In this document: positions 50,701 to 60,525 of the stretch, one piece after another | Numbering within the stretch: the first letter of the stretch is position 1 | Layout of the letters: each line of letters starts with the position of its first letter | NCBI RefSeq assembly: GCF_036370855.1 | Contig: NC_088099.1 | Location: 146,027,017-146,091,016, forward strand | DNA length: 64,000 bases | From: Dromaius novaehollandiae | Lineage: Eukaryota > Chordata > Aves > Casuariiformes > Dromaiidae | Direction: 5' to 3' | Made by a program: the position numbers and the translations under genes | Notes under the pieces: model-generated | The model's database searches: none | What the model was told of the DNA's origin: nothing | What the model saw: the letters and a program-made list of their open reading frames with translations, nothing else

Positions 50701-52639
50701 AAGAGCAGCTCTCGCAGCACTGCTGTATACACTGCGAACATGTCTGACACGGCACTCTGATAGGACCAAACTGCTGTTCTAGCAGACTGGGCTGCTCAGG
50801 TTGCAAATTTGGAACTAGCTATTTAACTTGTTAGGGAGGAACTGGAGATCGTATGACTCAAGCCCTAGCATTGAACTCCCACTTGATAACAGGCAGGGGG
50901 AGAGTGCTTACTCATAAACTTCTGTGATGTTCAAATGTCTGAAGCATCGTTCCTTCCACTGTAGGAAGTTGGCAGAGATGCAAAAGATTAGAGGACCTGC
51001 AAAGATGCATAGCTCAGGGATGTGTGGGAGGCTCTGACCCATTTCTGGCTGGATGCAGAACATGTGCGAGGCTGCCCTCAGAAGCAAACTGACTGCTCAT
51101 CCAGACTGCAAACTTTCAAGCCCTGGCAATTCACCTTGAGCTTCAGAGCTCTCTGGAGTCTGACCCCAACCTGTTGTTGCTCATGTGGTCTGGACAGATT
51201 GGACAGGGCTCAAATAACTACATCTTTGCCTGACAGCAGAAATCCCAAGCTCAGCCATGTTGGGGCTCTATGGCTTCTCTTGCCCTCTTTTGTACCTCAT
51301 ATAAGCTCTCTTATAAGGAAGAACCTGGCATCCAGAACTGCAGCTACCAAACTCCATTTTCTCTTATCTGCATATGATCTTTCATGGTGGAGCTGAGGCA
51401 CCACATTGTTGTGAATGGAAAGAAGTGATGTAGGGGAGAGAACAACACTCTTTCATATAGGGTGCAAACCTCACTTCTGTATTTTCATTGGTTTGTTTAC
51501 TTCTGCAGAGAGCAAAGAATGGAAACAGAGAGGCCTTTGAGTATTTGTATCACAGAATCTCACATGATGCACCAGGCCGCTGATATAAATTTGGCTCAGG
51601 TTAGCAGTGACTACATGTTGGCTCATGTTAGTAAGCAGCTCTTCCCAGCTGTGTTTGTTCTGACGTTGGTTTCTGATCAGGCTTCTTCTCAGGGCCTAGA
51701 AGCTGCTATCTACTGTAGCCTGTGGGAATATGCAGTCCTCTCCCATAGGGAAAACCTTCAGATACCAAGATAACAGAGAATAGGGGTTGAAATGACCAAG
51801 AAGAATGTTCAGTTGCTAATCAGCTAGAGCCAGACCATGATAAAAATAGTTGAGCCTGTTCTGTTCTTGCCTTTGGCTTTTTTGTGTGTAAAATGACCTG
51901 TATTCTATTGACCACAACTGCCCATTTTCCTGCCTGCTTGTACAGAAGCTACCTGATCACTATTTATTTCAGTGTGCTGTTCTTTCCCCAGTTCCCATTT
52001 GTGAAAAAACGCATCAAAATCTATAGTACAATCCGCCACTCAATGTAAAAGGATTCCCATCCACGCTCCCTCATCGCACTCAAATTGCCAGCTGATGAAC
52101 TGAGTGCATGAGATCACTCCCCATCTGATTCATCCAGGTTAGAAAACACTACTACTTAAAGTGGTTTAGGTAGCCTGGCTGATTTGGACTGAAACAGGTT
52201 AGAAAACTTGTCACAGCAGCAGCACCATCAAACCCATTGGAGCAATAAAGTCTGCAGAAAAGGAGTGGGGAGAAGGCAGAGTTGGAAGGGAAGAGAGCAG
52301 GAGGTGGGAATCCCTTCCAACCAGCCAGCTGAGTTTTACTGAGGGGGTCTGTCCCAAGGAAAGCTTAAACATCTGTGACGAGGAAAGGTTTAGGAATGAA
52401 AGTAGGGATTGTGCAGACTGAGCTCAGTGGTAGGGACAAAGCTTTGTAAGAAAGCAGCTCTGCACCTAGGTTTAAGAAGCCTAGCTTGAGCAAACACCAT
52501 TAGGTCACATCTCTTTTATGAACATAAAATTCATAATTCATTTCTTCCTCATTCATGAACAATGTTACTACACCTTAGGAGGAGGAGGCCACATCAGCCA
52601 ATGATAATTGTGTGCACCGGCCTTCATAGCTTTCATTGC
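47738..52639. other. Gene-less stretch
   Basis: A strong acceptor-like tract (tttttctttctctccccccag) ends at 48281 but is not followed by a long frame with a donor. A 145-codon minus-strand frame (48590-49027) is AT-rich and unrecognised. 49540-49730 is a possible dispersed repeat (listed separately). 51022-51396 is a 124-codon plus-strand frame, unrecognised. Confidence 0.45.
49540..49730. repeat. Possible dispersed repeat, gaaac/tttc-word rich
   Basis: The stretch 'agagctggacaaaaatttt', 'agacaaatagtatcgtcgcc', 'attgtttcagccaaacaaag', 'gtgaaacattttgttccgac' has the texture of an unnamed repeat I recall from reptile genomes, in which gaaac and tttc words alternate. It resembles 30510-30800 in word content. 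Confidence 0.38.
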
Positions 52640-52679
52640 AGCTTCTGAAAGATGAATGAAACAAGCATCAATTGAGTAG

Positions 52680-52800
52680 TCCAAGTTAGGTAGTCTAAGC
52701 ATCCCTTGCATGAGGGGAATTGAACCATGGGAAGTTTAAATGGATTGTCACAGACCACAAAGCTAGGCAGAATACATATCTGACTTCCTGTTCCACATTA
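52680..52800 (-). mobile_element. MIR/CORE-SINE-like element, minus strand
   Basis: 'gtcacagaccacaaagctaggcagaatacatatctgacttcctgttcc' type sequence (about 52747-52795) matches the reverse complement of the tRNA-like head of MIR-type SINEs (ggtcacacagctag...cag...tctgactcc). The left part (ggggaattgaacc, about 52716) also resembles a reversed B box. The order of these two parts is unusual for MIR, so the element may be a different tRNA-derived SINE or a rearranged copy. Confidence 0.42.
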
Positions 52801-54119
52801 GTCTAAACTTCAAATTAACACTTCCTCTGACATTTAAAAGCAGCAGAGAAAGGTAAAAATGTTGGTCTTTCCTTTGTTTCCAGAGTAGTTCTTCCTTTCA
52901 TATTATAACTAAAAGAGAGAAGAATAAGAGGGGAAGGAACAAAAAAGAACTGGAAGGGAGAAAAAAAACTGATTTACAAATTTCACCATATTTTGTTTAA
53001 AGAGAAAAAAAAAACAGACCTGCTGTGTGGAAAGAGTATCTTTCCTTGATAGAGATTGTCATTAAAGAAAATAAACGAGAGAATTCATTTTTTTTCCATT
53101 TCCAGAGCCCTGTAAAAACTCAATCATTAAGTTACAGAAGTTGTGTAATCACACCTAGACATGATCAGTTTATCATTCCTCTTATTCCCTTCACATAGAT
53201 TTGATTTTATAAAGTGCTGAGGAAAAGGAAATTGAGATTATAGTACTTACAGATGTCCTGGAAATTGTTGATGGAATAAACTATCCTGAGAGATCACCTT
53301 TCCTTCATTTCGAAGCATGTATTCCCTAGTTTGGCTGATGCTGAGACATGTTTTCTTCCTGGGGCCTTCTGTCCCTTCCATTTTGGCAAGCAATGGACAA
53401 AGATGATAAGAGTCCAAATTCAAGCACATACAACCTTGTGTTTAATCCATGTTTGGAAGAAGTTGTTTCTACTATATAGATAAATCACACCCTTTACAAA
53501 ATCTTTTCTATGGCTCTCTGACAGTAATCCCCAGTGAAAAAAATGATGTTTTTACCACGCACAATCTGTGAAAACGGTCCCTTTGTCACGAGAAAGGATT
53601 AGGGCTGTGCTATTTTCACTCTTGGCACATTTCCTTAACTAAATTGTAATGGCTTCATTTTTTTTTTTTTTTTAATGTGAATTTAGTGCTGATGAAAGGT
53701 ACCAGCTTAGCAGCTTGGGAAACTGAAGTATTTTATTCATCTAGAGAGTGAGAACAACAGAGGTGATCATAGTGTAGAGTACCACCAAAGCCAATGAGAC
53801 TTGATAGGGCCGGGAAAACTATTTCAGGCAAATAGTTTGTTCCCCTCAGGTATGTACAGTTCTTAGTCTTCCCAGGGACTCATGCAACATTGTGCCCACT
53901 AGTCAAGATATAGTTCTGAAAAGTGGTTGCCTAAAAACTTAAGAACTTCTTCATCCTCACTTCTAAGCCAAAATGTGAACAAAGCACATCTGAACAAAAC
54001 TTTTACTGACAATTTGGATGCAGAAGCTTTTTTTTAATGTAAAATATCCAAAATAGAGGTTATTTTTAAAATGCCATTCAACCTTCTTTTTTAGACATTA
54101 ATCTTATACTGCCACAGTT
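52801..54119. other. Gene-less stretch
   Basis: It contains an A/G-rich interval (about 52905-53015) and a T16 run (53658-53673). No genes were recognised. Confidence 0.5.
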
Positions 54120-54548
54120 ACAGAATCACAGAATAGCTGGGGTTGGAAGGCACCTTTGGAGCCCATATGGTCCAATGCCCCTGCTCAAGCAGGATCAGTT
54201 AGAGCAGGTTGTTCAGGACCATGTCCAGTTGGCTTTTTAATATTTCCAAGGGTGGAGACTCCACAACCTCTCTGGCAACCTGTTGCAGTGTTCAACCACC
54301 CTCGCAATGAAGAAGTGTTTTCTAATGTTCAGAAGGAGATTCCTGTGTTTCAATTTGTGCCCATTGTCCTGTGCCCATTGGGTCCATTGTTTCAGTTTGT
54401 GCCTTTTCGTCCTGTCACTGGGCACCACTGAGAAGAGTCCAGACTCATCCTCTTGACACCCTCCCACCAGGTGTTTATACACATTGATCAGGTCTCCCCT
54501 GTGCCTTCTCTTCTCCAGGCTGAACAGACCCAGCTCAGTTACACTCCC
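54120..54548 (-). mobile_element. CR1 LINE, 3' end with RT tail, minus strand
   Basis: Starting from the tail (acagaatcacagaatagctgg) the plus strand gives the reverse complement of a CR1 3' end for about 430 bases. The minus strand still reads the C-terminal part of the CR1 reverse transcriptase in one open frame (54237-54551), with recognisable pieces such as [30 protein letters not shown] and [10 protein letters not shown]. It is interrupted only by an in-frame 42-base internal duplication, then loses the frame after 'LPERLW'. It is 5'-truncated and inactive. This subfamily is typical of birds and looks younger than the two shorter CR1 copies, because the frame is largely intact. Confidence 0.93.
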
Positions 54549-57080
54549 CAAAATGGCTATTCAAAGCTAGGTCAAGTATATCTCATCTTATATGCTTCAC
54601 ACTTCTGAATTCAGAGTAAAATGCCTCCATGTGAGATAGCAAGACAGCAAAGTCATCTTGGAGGCTCTCTGTTCAGACTCACCAGCTTTGCTTCGGAATG
54701 TGCAAAAAGGGCATTCTCTGGTGGCAAAATTATTTCCAGGTTTGGGTGCTCCTTAAATCCAAACAACTTATCTTATCGGATTCACTTCACAGTGTGCTAA
54801 GCTACATTATTTAGTAAGTCAATGCAATGCAGTCCACAGTGACATTATATACTGAAAAAGACAGGCCTTTGGATATGCTAGATATGATGCAGTGTTTGAA
54901 ACTGCATGTGTCATATGTAAAATAAAGTGCAACTTCAGCCTTTGCAAGATTTTTCAAAATCCTTTTCAAATGCCACCATCAACAAACAGCTCTAATGTTT
55001 GTGGCAAACCTTTAATACAGAAGCCCTTGTCATTTCAAAGTTATACTGAACAGTTTCTGCCACGAGTGCTGTAAAACATCTATCTGTCAAATAGTATGTG
55101 GACTCGAACTCTTCTCTCCATTGAAGACTGTTACTGAACTGTTAAGATGAAGCAAATGTGACTCAGAGTACATGATAATAGTCCTTAGGTGATTTAAATC
55201 AAAACACTGAAGGTCCCTTAAAGTTCAGGTACTGATGGATAAGAACGGGTGTATATTCTTGATGACCTATACTCAGCTTTTAGCTGTAAATGTGCTCTTC
55301 AATAGTTCACTCTTTTCCTCTAATATTGAAAATAGCTTTCTTCAGGATATCTTTTGATAACAAAATTTATGACAATACCATTGACATTGATAATGGCTTT
55401 GATAATTATTAGATTGTTGATAATATGTATGTTAATAGCATGGCACAGAGAAATGCTTAAGTTTTAACTGTAGTGTGGGCCCTGGGATGCCAGAGTGTGT
55501 GACCTATGGCCATCCCGGCTCGGTGGTGGGAGATCACGTGGTGAGTGCTACTCTCCAGCGCAGGCCAGGCTGGAGGACCAGGACAACCAGAGGACCAGGA
55601 TCTCAAAACACATCAGACAGTTCCCCTGTTATGTATTTTAGATGGAGCCCAAGAATACTTTTAGGAATAAATGCAAATATCCCAGGCCAGTTAATATGGA
55701 CTCATCAGTGATCAGGAGCGACTAAGCCAGGAGCCACAGAAAAGAGAAGCACAATTTTAACTTACACTCTCCTATTAGTTGCTCTTCTTACTCCATTCCT
55801 CTCTCTCAGCCCTTTGGTGGGGATTTAACTAACTTAAGACTTCCTTAAATGCCTAAAATGTAGCTTTGGTTGGCCAGGTTCAGAGCTCACATAAAAAGCC
55901 GGGGGATTCATACTGTTGCTGGTGGGTGTGAGCCTGAGTGCATTTCAGTGAACATAAATGAAAACTAAGTCTGAGGGAAGCTAGGTCAGCATAGTGCACC
56001 CCCGGGATGAGGGGAGGCGGAAGAAGGTGTAAAATACACCAACTCAGACTCCCTCTAGAATTGCAGAACTCAGATTCACATCTGAATTTGGCTCCCATTG
56101 CCTGACTCGGAAGAGTGAACTCTCTCCAAGTCTGGAGGCACCAGTACATTCTGTGCAAAACCCTTAAAGGGATACTGTTAAGCTTGTCTAGCCCGCAAAT
56201 TAACTTAGCCTGACATATCTTAGGTTTTACTCTGGAGGCACAGACTCTGTTCAAAAAATCTGTGCAGTAGAAATGAGGAAAACAGAACGCATTGCTCTGT
56301 GCCCTGCCACAGCAAACCAGCACAGCCCTTGGCACCACAGGCCAGGGGATGGTGCGCAGGCAGTGCCCTGGGTATTTGTGCTGAGGCTGAATGGACCTTT
56401 GCTTTCTTTATAGATGGAGGAAAAGGAAAGAATATTAAACACTGTGTCAAAGCACAAACATGTTGCAGCAAAGGCTCTAGGATCCTAATAGTAAGATATA
56501 ATGTAAAGAGCACATGCCGAAGTAGAGGCTGGTTAGCCTTCAGATGTGTCACAGCTATGCATACTGCAAGGACTTCTCCCACCATTTTTAAAACAAGAAC
56601 TCATGAGAAAGTGAAAAGATAAGCAGAAGTATTAGTGCTGGCAATTGACATGGGATTTTAAATTAAGGATCAGATTTAACAAAAGAGGAGGTTTTGTAGC
56701 AAGGCCTACTGTCCCCACAGAAGCTTTAATAGTGTCCTGCCTTCATGAAGAATACTACTGCTTAGTGACTTAAACTAGGGATGAGCAGACTAAACTACTG
56801 TGGCATTTCTCTCAGCAGTCAGTGCTAGCAATTAGACCAAAAGTTGCTTCAATAGAGGCAGATTTAATTCAAGTCTGAGAGGAGAAATCTAAATTGCTAG
56901 CAAGGTCTTTGATCAGAAATACAACGCTAGGTAAATGACTGTGCATAGTTCTACTGCCCAGGAAGGTAACAGGACTGTGTTGTGACTCTTTGTCCCAAGT
57001 TTGAACTTGCTTCTTGTCCTTTCATCCATAAGCTGCCTAGACCAGCCTGACCCAGATTTAATTCCTTATCTAACTGAAGT
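54549..57080. other. Gene-less stretch
   Basis: 55470-55620 is GC-richer, with a short repeated word (gaggaccagga). 55980-56600 carries overlapping frames of 107-152 codons on both strands; none is recognised. Confidence 0.45.
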
Positions 57081-57120
57081 GCACTCATAGGGCTTGGTGG
57101 GTGGCACTCACAGGGCTTGG
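57081..57120 (+). repeat. Short tandem duplication, 23-base period
   Basis: gcactcatagggcttgg (57081-57097) and gcactcacagggcttgg (57104-57120) differ by one base and are six bases apart. Confidence 0.85.
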
Positions 57121-57893
57121 CTGAAGAACATCTCTCCTTCCACCTCTCTCCAGAGCTGCCCTGGAAAGGAGTGGCAACCTTCAGAAACTGCTACCTCCTT
57201 CTCTCCTTCAATCTTTGTGAAGAGCTGTAGCATAAATTATTTGGTGTGATTCACATGCCAATAAAGAGCAGTGACTACGGTTAATGAAAACAGGCTGTTA
57301 GGGGAAACAGAAAGGAAATGAAACAATGGTAAAGATACGTTCAGGCTGAAAATACCAAGCAGTCTTTGAGGAAACAATAGGGATGCTATTAATTGTAAAA
57401 TACCCTGTAGGCTCCAACCAGGTTAGCAGCATTTACTTTTCCAAGCCTGGGGACAGAATCAAAGAGGACACTAAATCATCAAAGCAACTAGGGCCTAGAA
57501 ATGAGAAGAACTGAGTTATAGAGAGAGTGTCGGTGAATGCTGGCAGCTACAAGACACCCAAAGACTGCACTCAAGCCCCAGGATGGGGGGCTCATGCTTG
57601 CAGAAGAAGGTTAAATTCCAGCTTCACATTATCCCAGGTCAGCTAGAGCTGGTAGTACTGAGAGTTGTTCAGTATGAGACCTACTATCTGTGATTTACTA
57701 AGTAAAAGCCAATATGTATTTCAATGAGAAATCTTTGCTCTCCACGAAGAAGGCATTTGCCTAACCGCGCTGAAATTATTCCAAATATCATCCAGAAGAA
57801 GATGATCTTTTTTCATGAATGACATATGAGGGAAAGGGTGGCATAAACAAAGGAGCGAGGGAAATGGCATGTCTTCATCCTGCATTGGAGCAT
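57121..57893. other. Gene-less stretch
   Basis: No genes or nameable repeats. Confidence 0.5.
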
Positions 57894-57933
57894 GGTGCAA
57901 GCGTGGCAGAGCTGGTGCAAGCATGGCAGAGCT
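57894..57933 (+). repeat. Tandem duplication, 20-base unit
   Basis: ggtgcaagcgtggcagagct is followed at once by ggtgcaagcatggcagagct. There is one difference in 20 bases. Confidence 0.93.
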
Positions 57934-59798
57934 GGTGGTGACCCAGTCAGGCATGCAGGGCAGTACTGCTCAAGCCATGTTACCGTGAGGTCACCCCTGG
58001 GTGCTGCTCCCAGCTCCAGAGCTTACCCTTAAATGCTACCTTAAATATCTCCACATTGGGCTGCAGCCCACCCAAGCATGTAGCAAGGCAGAGTCATGGC
58101 TGCGGGCTCTGCCCTGGGGACCGCATGAGCTCCCCGAGGAGCCTGCTCCTGCAGCGGAGTCTGGCTGCTGAAGGGAAACAGGCAGCCCTGAGAGGGGCAG
58201 CAGTCCAGGGGCATCCCTGCCCTGAGCGTGAGCAGCACTGGGCAGTCCCCTCCCAGCGCCTGGGACCCACCTGTCCACCCCACTGTCCGGGGAGCCCCAA
58301 CAGCTGACTCCAGAACATTTCTAGATGTAAATCCTAAATCAGGAATGCCCAGAAGGTCTTCTGGGTCTTGTTTTAGGTAAGGATTTAGGTGCCTGTAGGT
58401 GAGGGGCTTGCTATGTGCTCCTTCATGAACTATGGTTCTTTGAGTCCATTGGACATAAGTCCAGAATATCATGATTGGGGTGATACCAAATCATTATATA
58501 ACTAGATATAGTAACTATAATCAACTCTTAAATGGTTACTGCTAGAAGTAGCCAATCTAAAATAAGAACTATAACTCAGTGACATGAATTTTTGCATTCT
58601 TATTTGGTGATTACCACAAATATATATAAATGTATAGTGGCACTTAGACAAGTAGAGCTACAAAAGAGAAACAAAACAAAACAAGTTGAATGTTTAAATC
58701 AATGTCTTGCATAAAGTATTCAAGGCTACTTTTTAAAAAACTAAACAAATGTTTTAGATCAAAACTTTTACTTGAAATTCTGTTTCAATGTGAATTGATT
58801 CAATTGCACTTTAGTTCTCAACATGTTTCGAAAAAATAAAATAAAATAGCAAAATATTGCACTCAGAATGACTAAACAGAACCTTTTATTTTTTCAGCTA
58901 AAACAATTTACCTACCTAACTGCAATATGTTATATTTTGGTAAAACTGTCATTGGCTTAAAAATATGCCAAAGTCTCAGTCTCATCAAGAAGATACAAGA
59001 ACAAAATGTTGAAGAAATTAAGGAAAACTTCTAGGACATAACCTGATGAAACAAAGATGAAAGAGTATCACAAGATGGGCCCTAGGACAGTTCTCCTAGC
59101 TCTAATACAAGGGTTAGTGCAAGAGCTGAATATGGTCATTGCCCAGTTTATGTACATCCTCCTATGCTGTCCTTGGTGTCACTATGGAAACCTGATGGCA
59201 CCTATTATCCAGCTTTTTGAGCGTCTCCTGGGAGGGGAACCTCCATCAGGGAGGCCTCTGGGGAGCAGCCAGAGGAACCATGAGCCCCCAGCCCTCACTG
59301 AGGCCCCCACACACCCCAGGAGACCCCTGCAGAGCTGCAGTGGCCCCTATGGCTGAGGGTGAGCAAGGACCACGGCCACTCTCCGTGGCATCCCATTCAG
59401 ATCAGGCATGGCACTGCCATGGCAGGTGCCTGCCAGCTGCAGAAACACTTCTCCTACCCTCATCCGATTCTTGCTCCAGCACTGCTAAGCACCACTCCCA
59501 GCTGCAACTGCTCCCAGGGGCAGGGCTCATCCCTGCATGGAGCTGGCCACCCTCCACCTGCACACAGCAGAAGCATGTTCAGAGTATCCTAGGTCACCCC
59601 CAGTTGTCCCCACCTGGGCGGTGGACAGGATGCCACATACATGAATGTCTTCATCTCCCCTTTCTCCTTCTGCCACATCCTACCCACTTCTTGGTCTTGC
59701 CACCTCCCTCTTGCTATAAGGCAGCCTGCTGTTGTCCAACCTGACTTCTGACTTAGTCCTTCCAAACTATGTTTATATAAGTAAATTCAGTCACTTCA
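57934..59798. other. Gene-less stretch with two GC-rich segments
   Basis: 58030-58320 and 59215-59730 are GC-rich and open in several frames (up to 175 codons, 59217-59744), which is expected from composition. Neither is recognisable. The second directly precedes the gypsy pol relic and might be part of the same insertion, but nothing in it resembles gag or protease. Confidence 0.4.
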
Positions 59799-59963
59799 GT
59801 GCCCATCCCAACCAGCTTGTTGCTCTTTCAAGGGACAGCGAATTTACTAGCGCAGACTCAGGTCATACCATTCCAGGTGGTGTTGGTGCCAGAGAACATG
59901 CCTTGGCACACATACTTTGCCGGTATAGATGAAGCCACAAGAACCAGGATATATCACGCAGAA

Positions 59964-60195
59964 TTAAATAAAAACATAAAAGAATATTTTCCAATATCTA
60001 CAAGGAAATTTTGGAGGAGATGACTGATGCCAAATATTTTTTTATACTCAATGTGTCAGCAGGGTTCTGGCAGGTGCCCTTAGAAAAAAAACAAGTACAT
60101 ATTTGTGCACATTCAACACCCTCTTTGGGAGATGCTGTTTCCTCAAACTGCCATATGGGTTGTATTCAGTATCCAAGGTGTTTTACAGGAAAATA
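59964..60195 (+). pseudogene. Ty3/gypsy-type reverse-transcriptase relic
   Basis: Three consecutive plus-strand frames together follow the start of a Ty3/gypsy reverse transcriptase. First (59964-60000) is the stretch LNKNIKEYFPIST, matching the 'LNKAIK..HYPIPT' region. After a frameshift near 60000 come EEMTDAKYFFILNVSAGFWQ and VPL (60014-60106), the fingers/palm region with the 'GFWQ' signature. After a second frameshift at 60106-60109 comes a segment with FNTLFGR and LPYGL (60109-60190), equivalent to the 'FNTPFGR..FLRLPFG' block. The FNTPFGR-type block is characteristic of Ty3/gypsy pol rather than retroviral pol. The YxDD catalytic motif is not found: the sequence turns unrelated after about 60195. 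The relic is dead, with at least two frameshifts. No LTR was recognised. Confidence 0.75.
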
Positions 60196-60375
60196 AAACA
60201 ATTTTTTATAATATACAGACTGCTTAAGCCTAAACAGATGAGGAAAAATAGTAAAATAACATGACAAAAGACTCTAAGCAGCCTTTGAAATAACTATATC
60301 TGCTACAATGAAGCTAAACAAACATTAACACTAATCTAAATGCTATACAGTGAAAATAACATACCTGGAAGAGAA

Positions 60376-60522
60376 ATTTTGACAGTACAGTGTACAGACA
60401 GATTTCAGTGTATATGTGGGCTGTCACTAACAAGCCTGCCCCAACAAGTGGAGGATAGACAGGTTCCTTGTTGTCTGGAAGAAAATTTATGCTTTAAAAC
60501 TTTATCAAACCATCTGAGAAAC
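60376..60522 (+). pseudogene. Possible RNase H start of the same gypsy relic
   Basis: A plus-strand frame carries ILTVQC followed by TDRFQC, resembling the beginning of Ty3/gypsy RNase H, where a hydrophobic strand leads to the first catalytic Asp (typically 'LTVQCDAS'). Here the expected 'CDAS' reads 'CTDR'. The distance from the reverse-transcriptase block is about 180 bases, much less than the 400 or more expected, so an internal deletion has removed the catalytic YxDD region and the thumb. The rest of the frame (to 60522) is only faintly similar. The assignment depends on proximity to the clear relic at 59964-60195. Confidence 0.4.
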
Positions 60523-60525
60523 TGA

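Noticed and set aside
52714..52790. tRNA gene on the minus strand (B-box-like ggttcaattcccc and A-box-like tagctttgtgg)
   Set aside because: No cloverleaf could be formed by eye; MIR-type or other tRNA-derived SINE similarity explains the boxes better.
58041..58472. 143-codon minus-strand frame
   Set aside because: GC-rich composition; no recognisable domain or splice context.
59217..59744. 175-codon plus-strand frame, the longest in the window
   Set aside because: GC-rich, Pro/Ser/His-rich and low in structure; other frames are open too, and there is no known domain.
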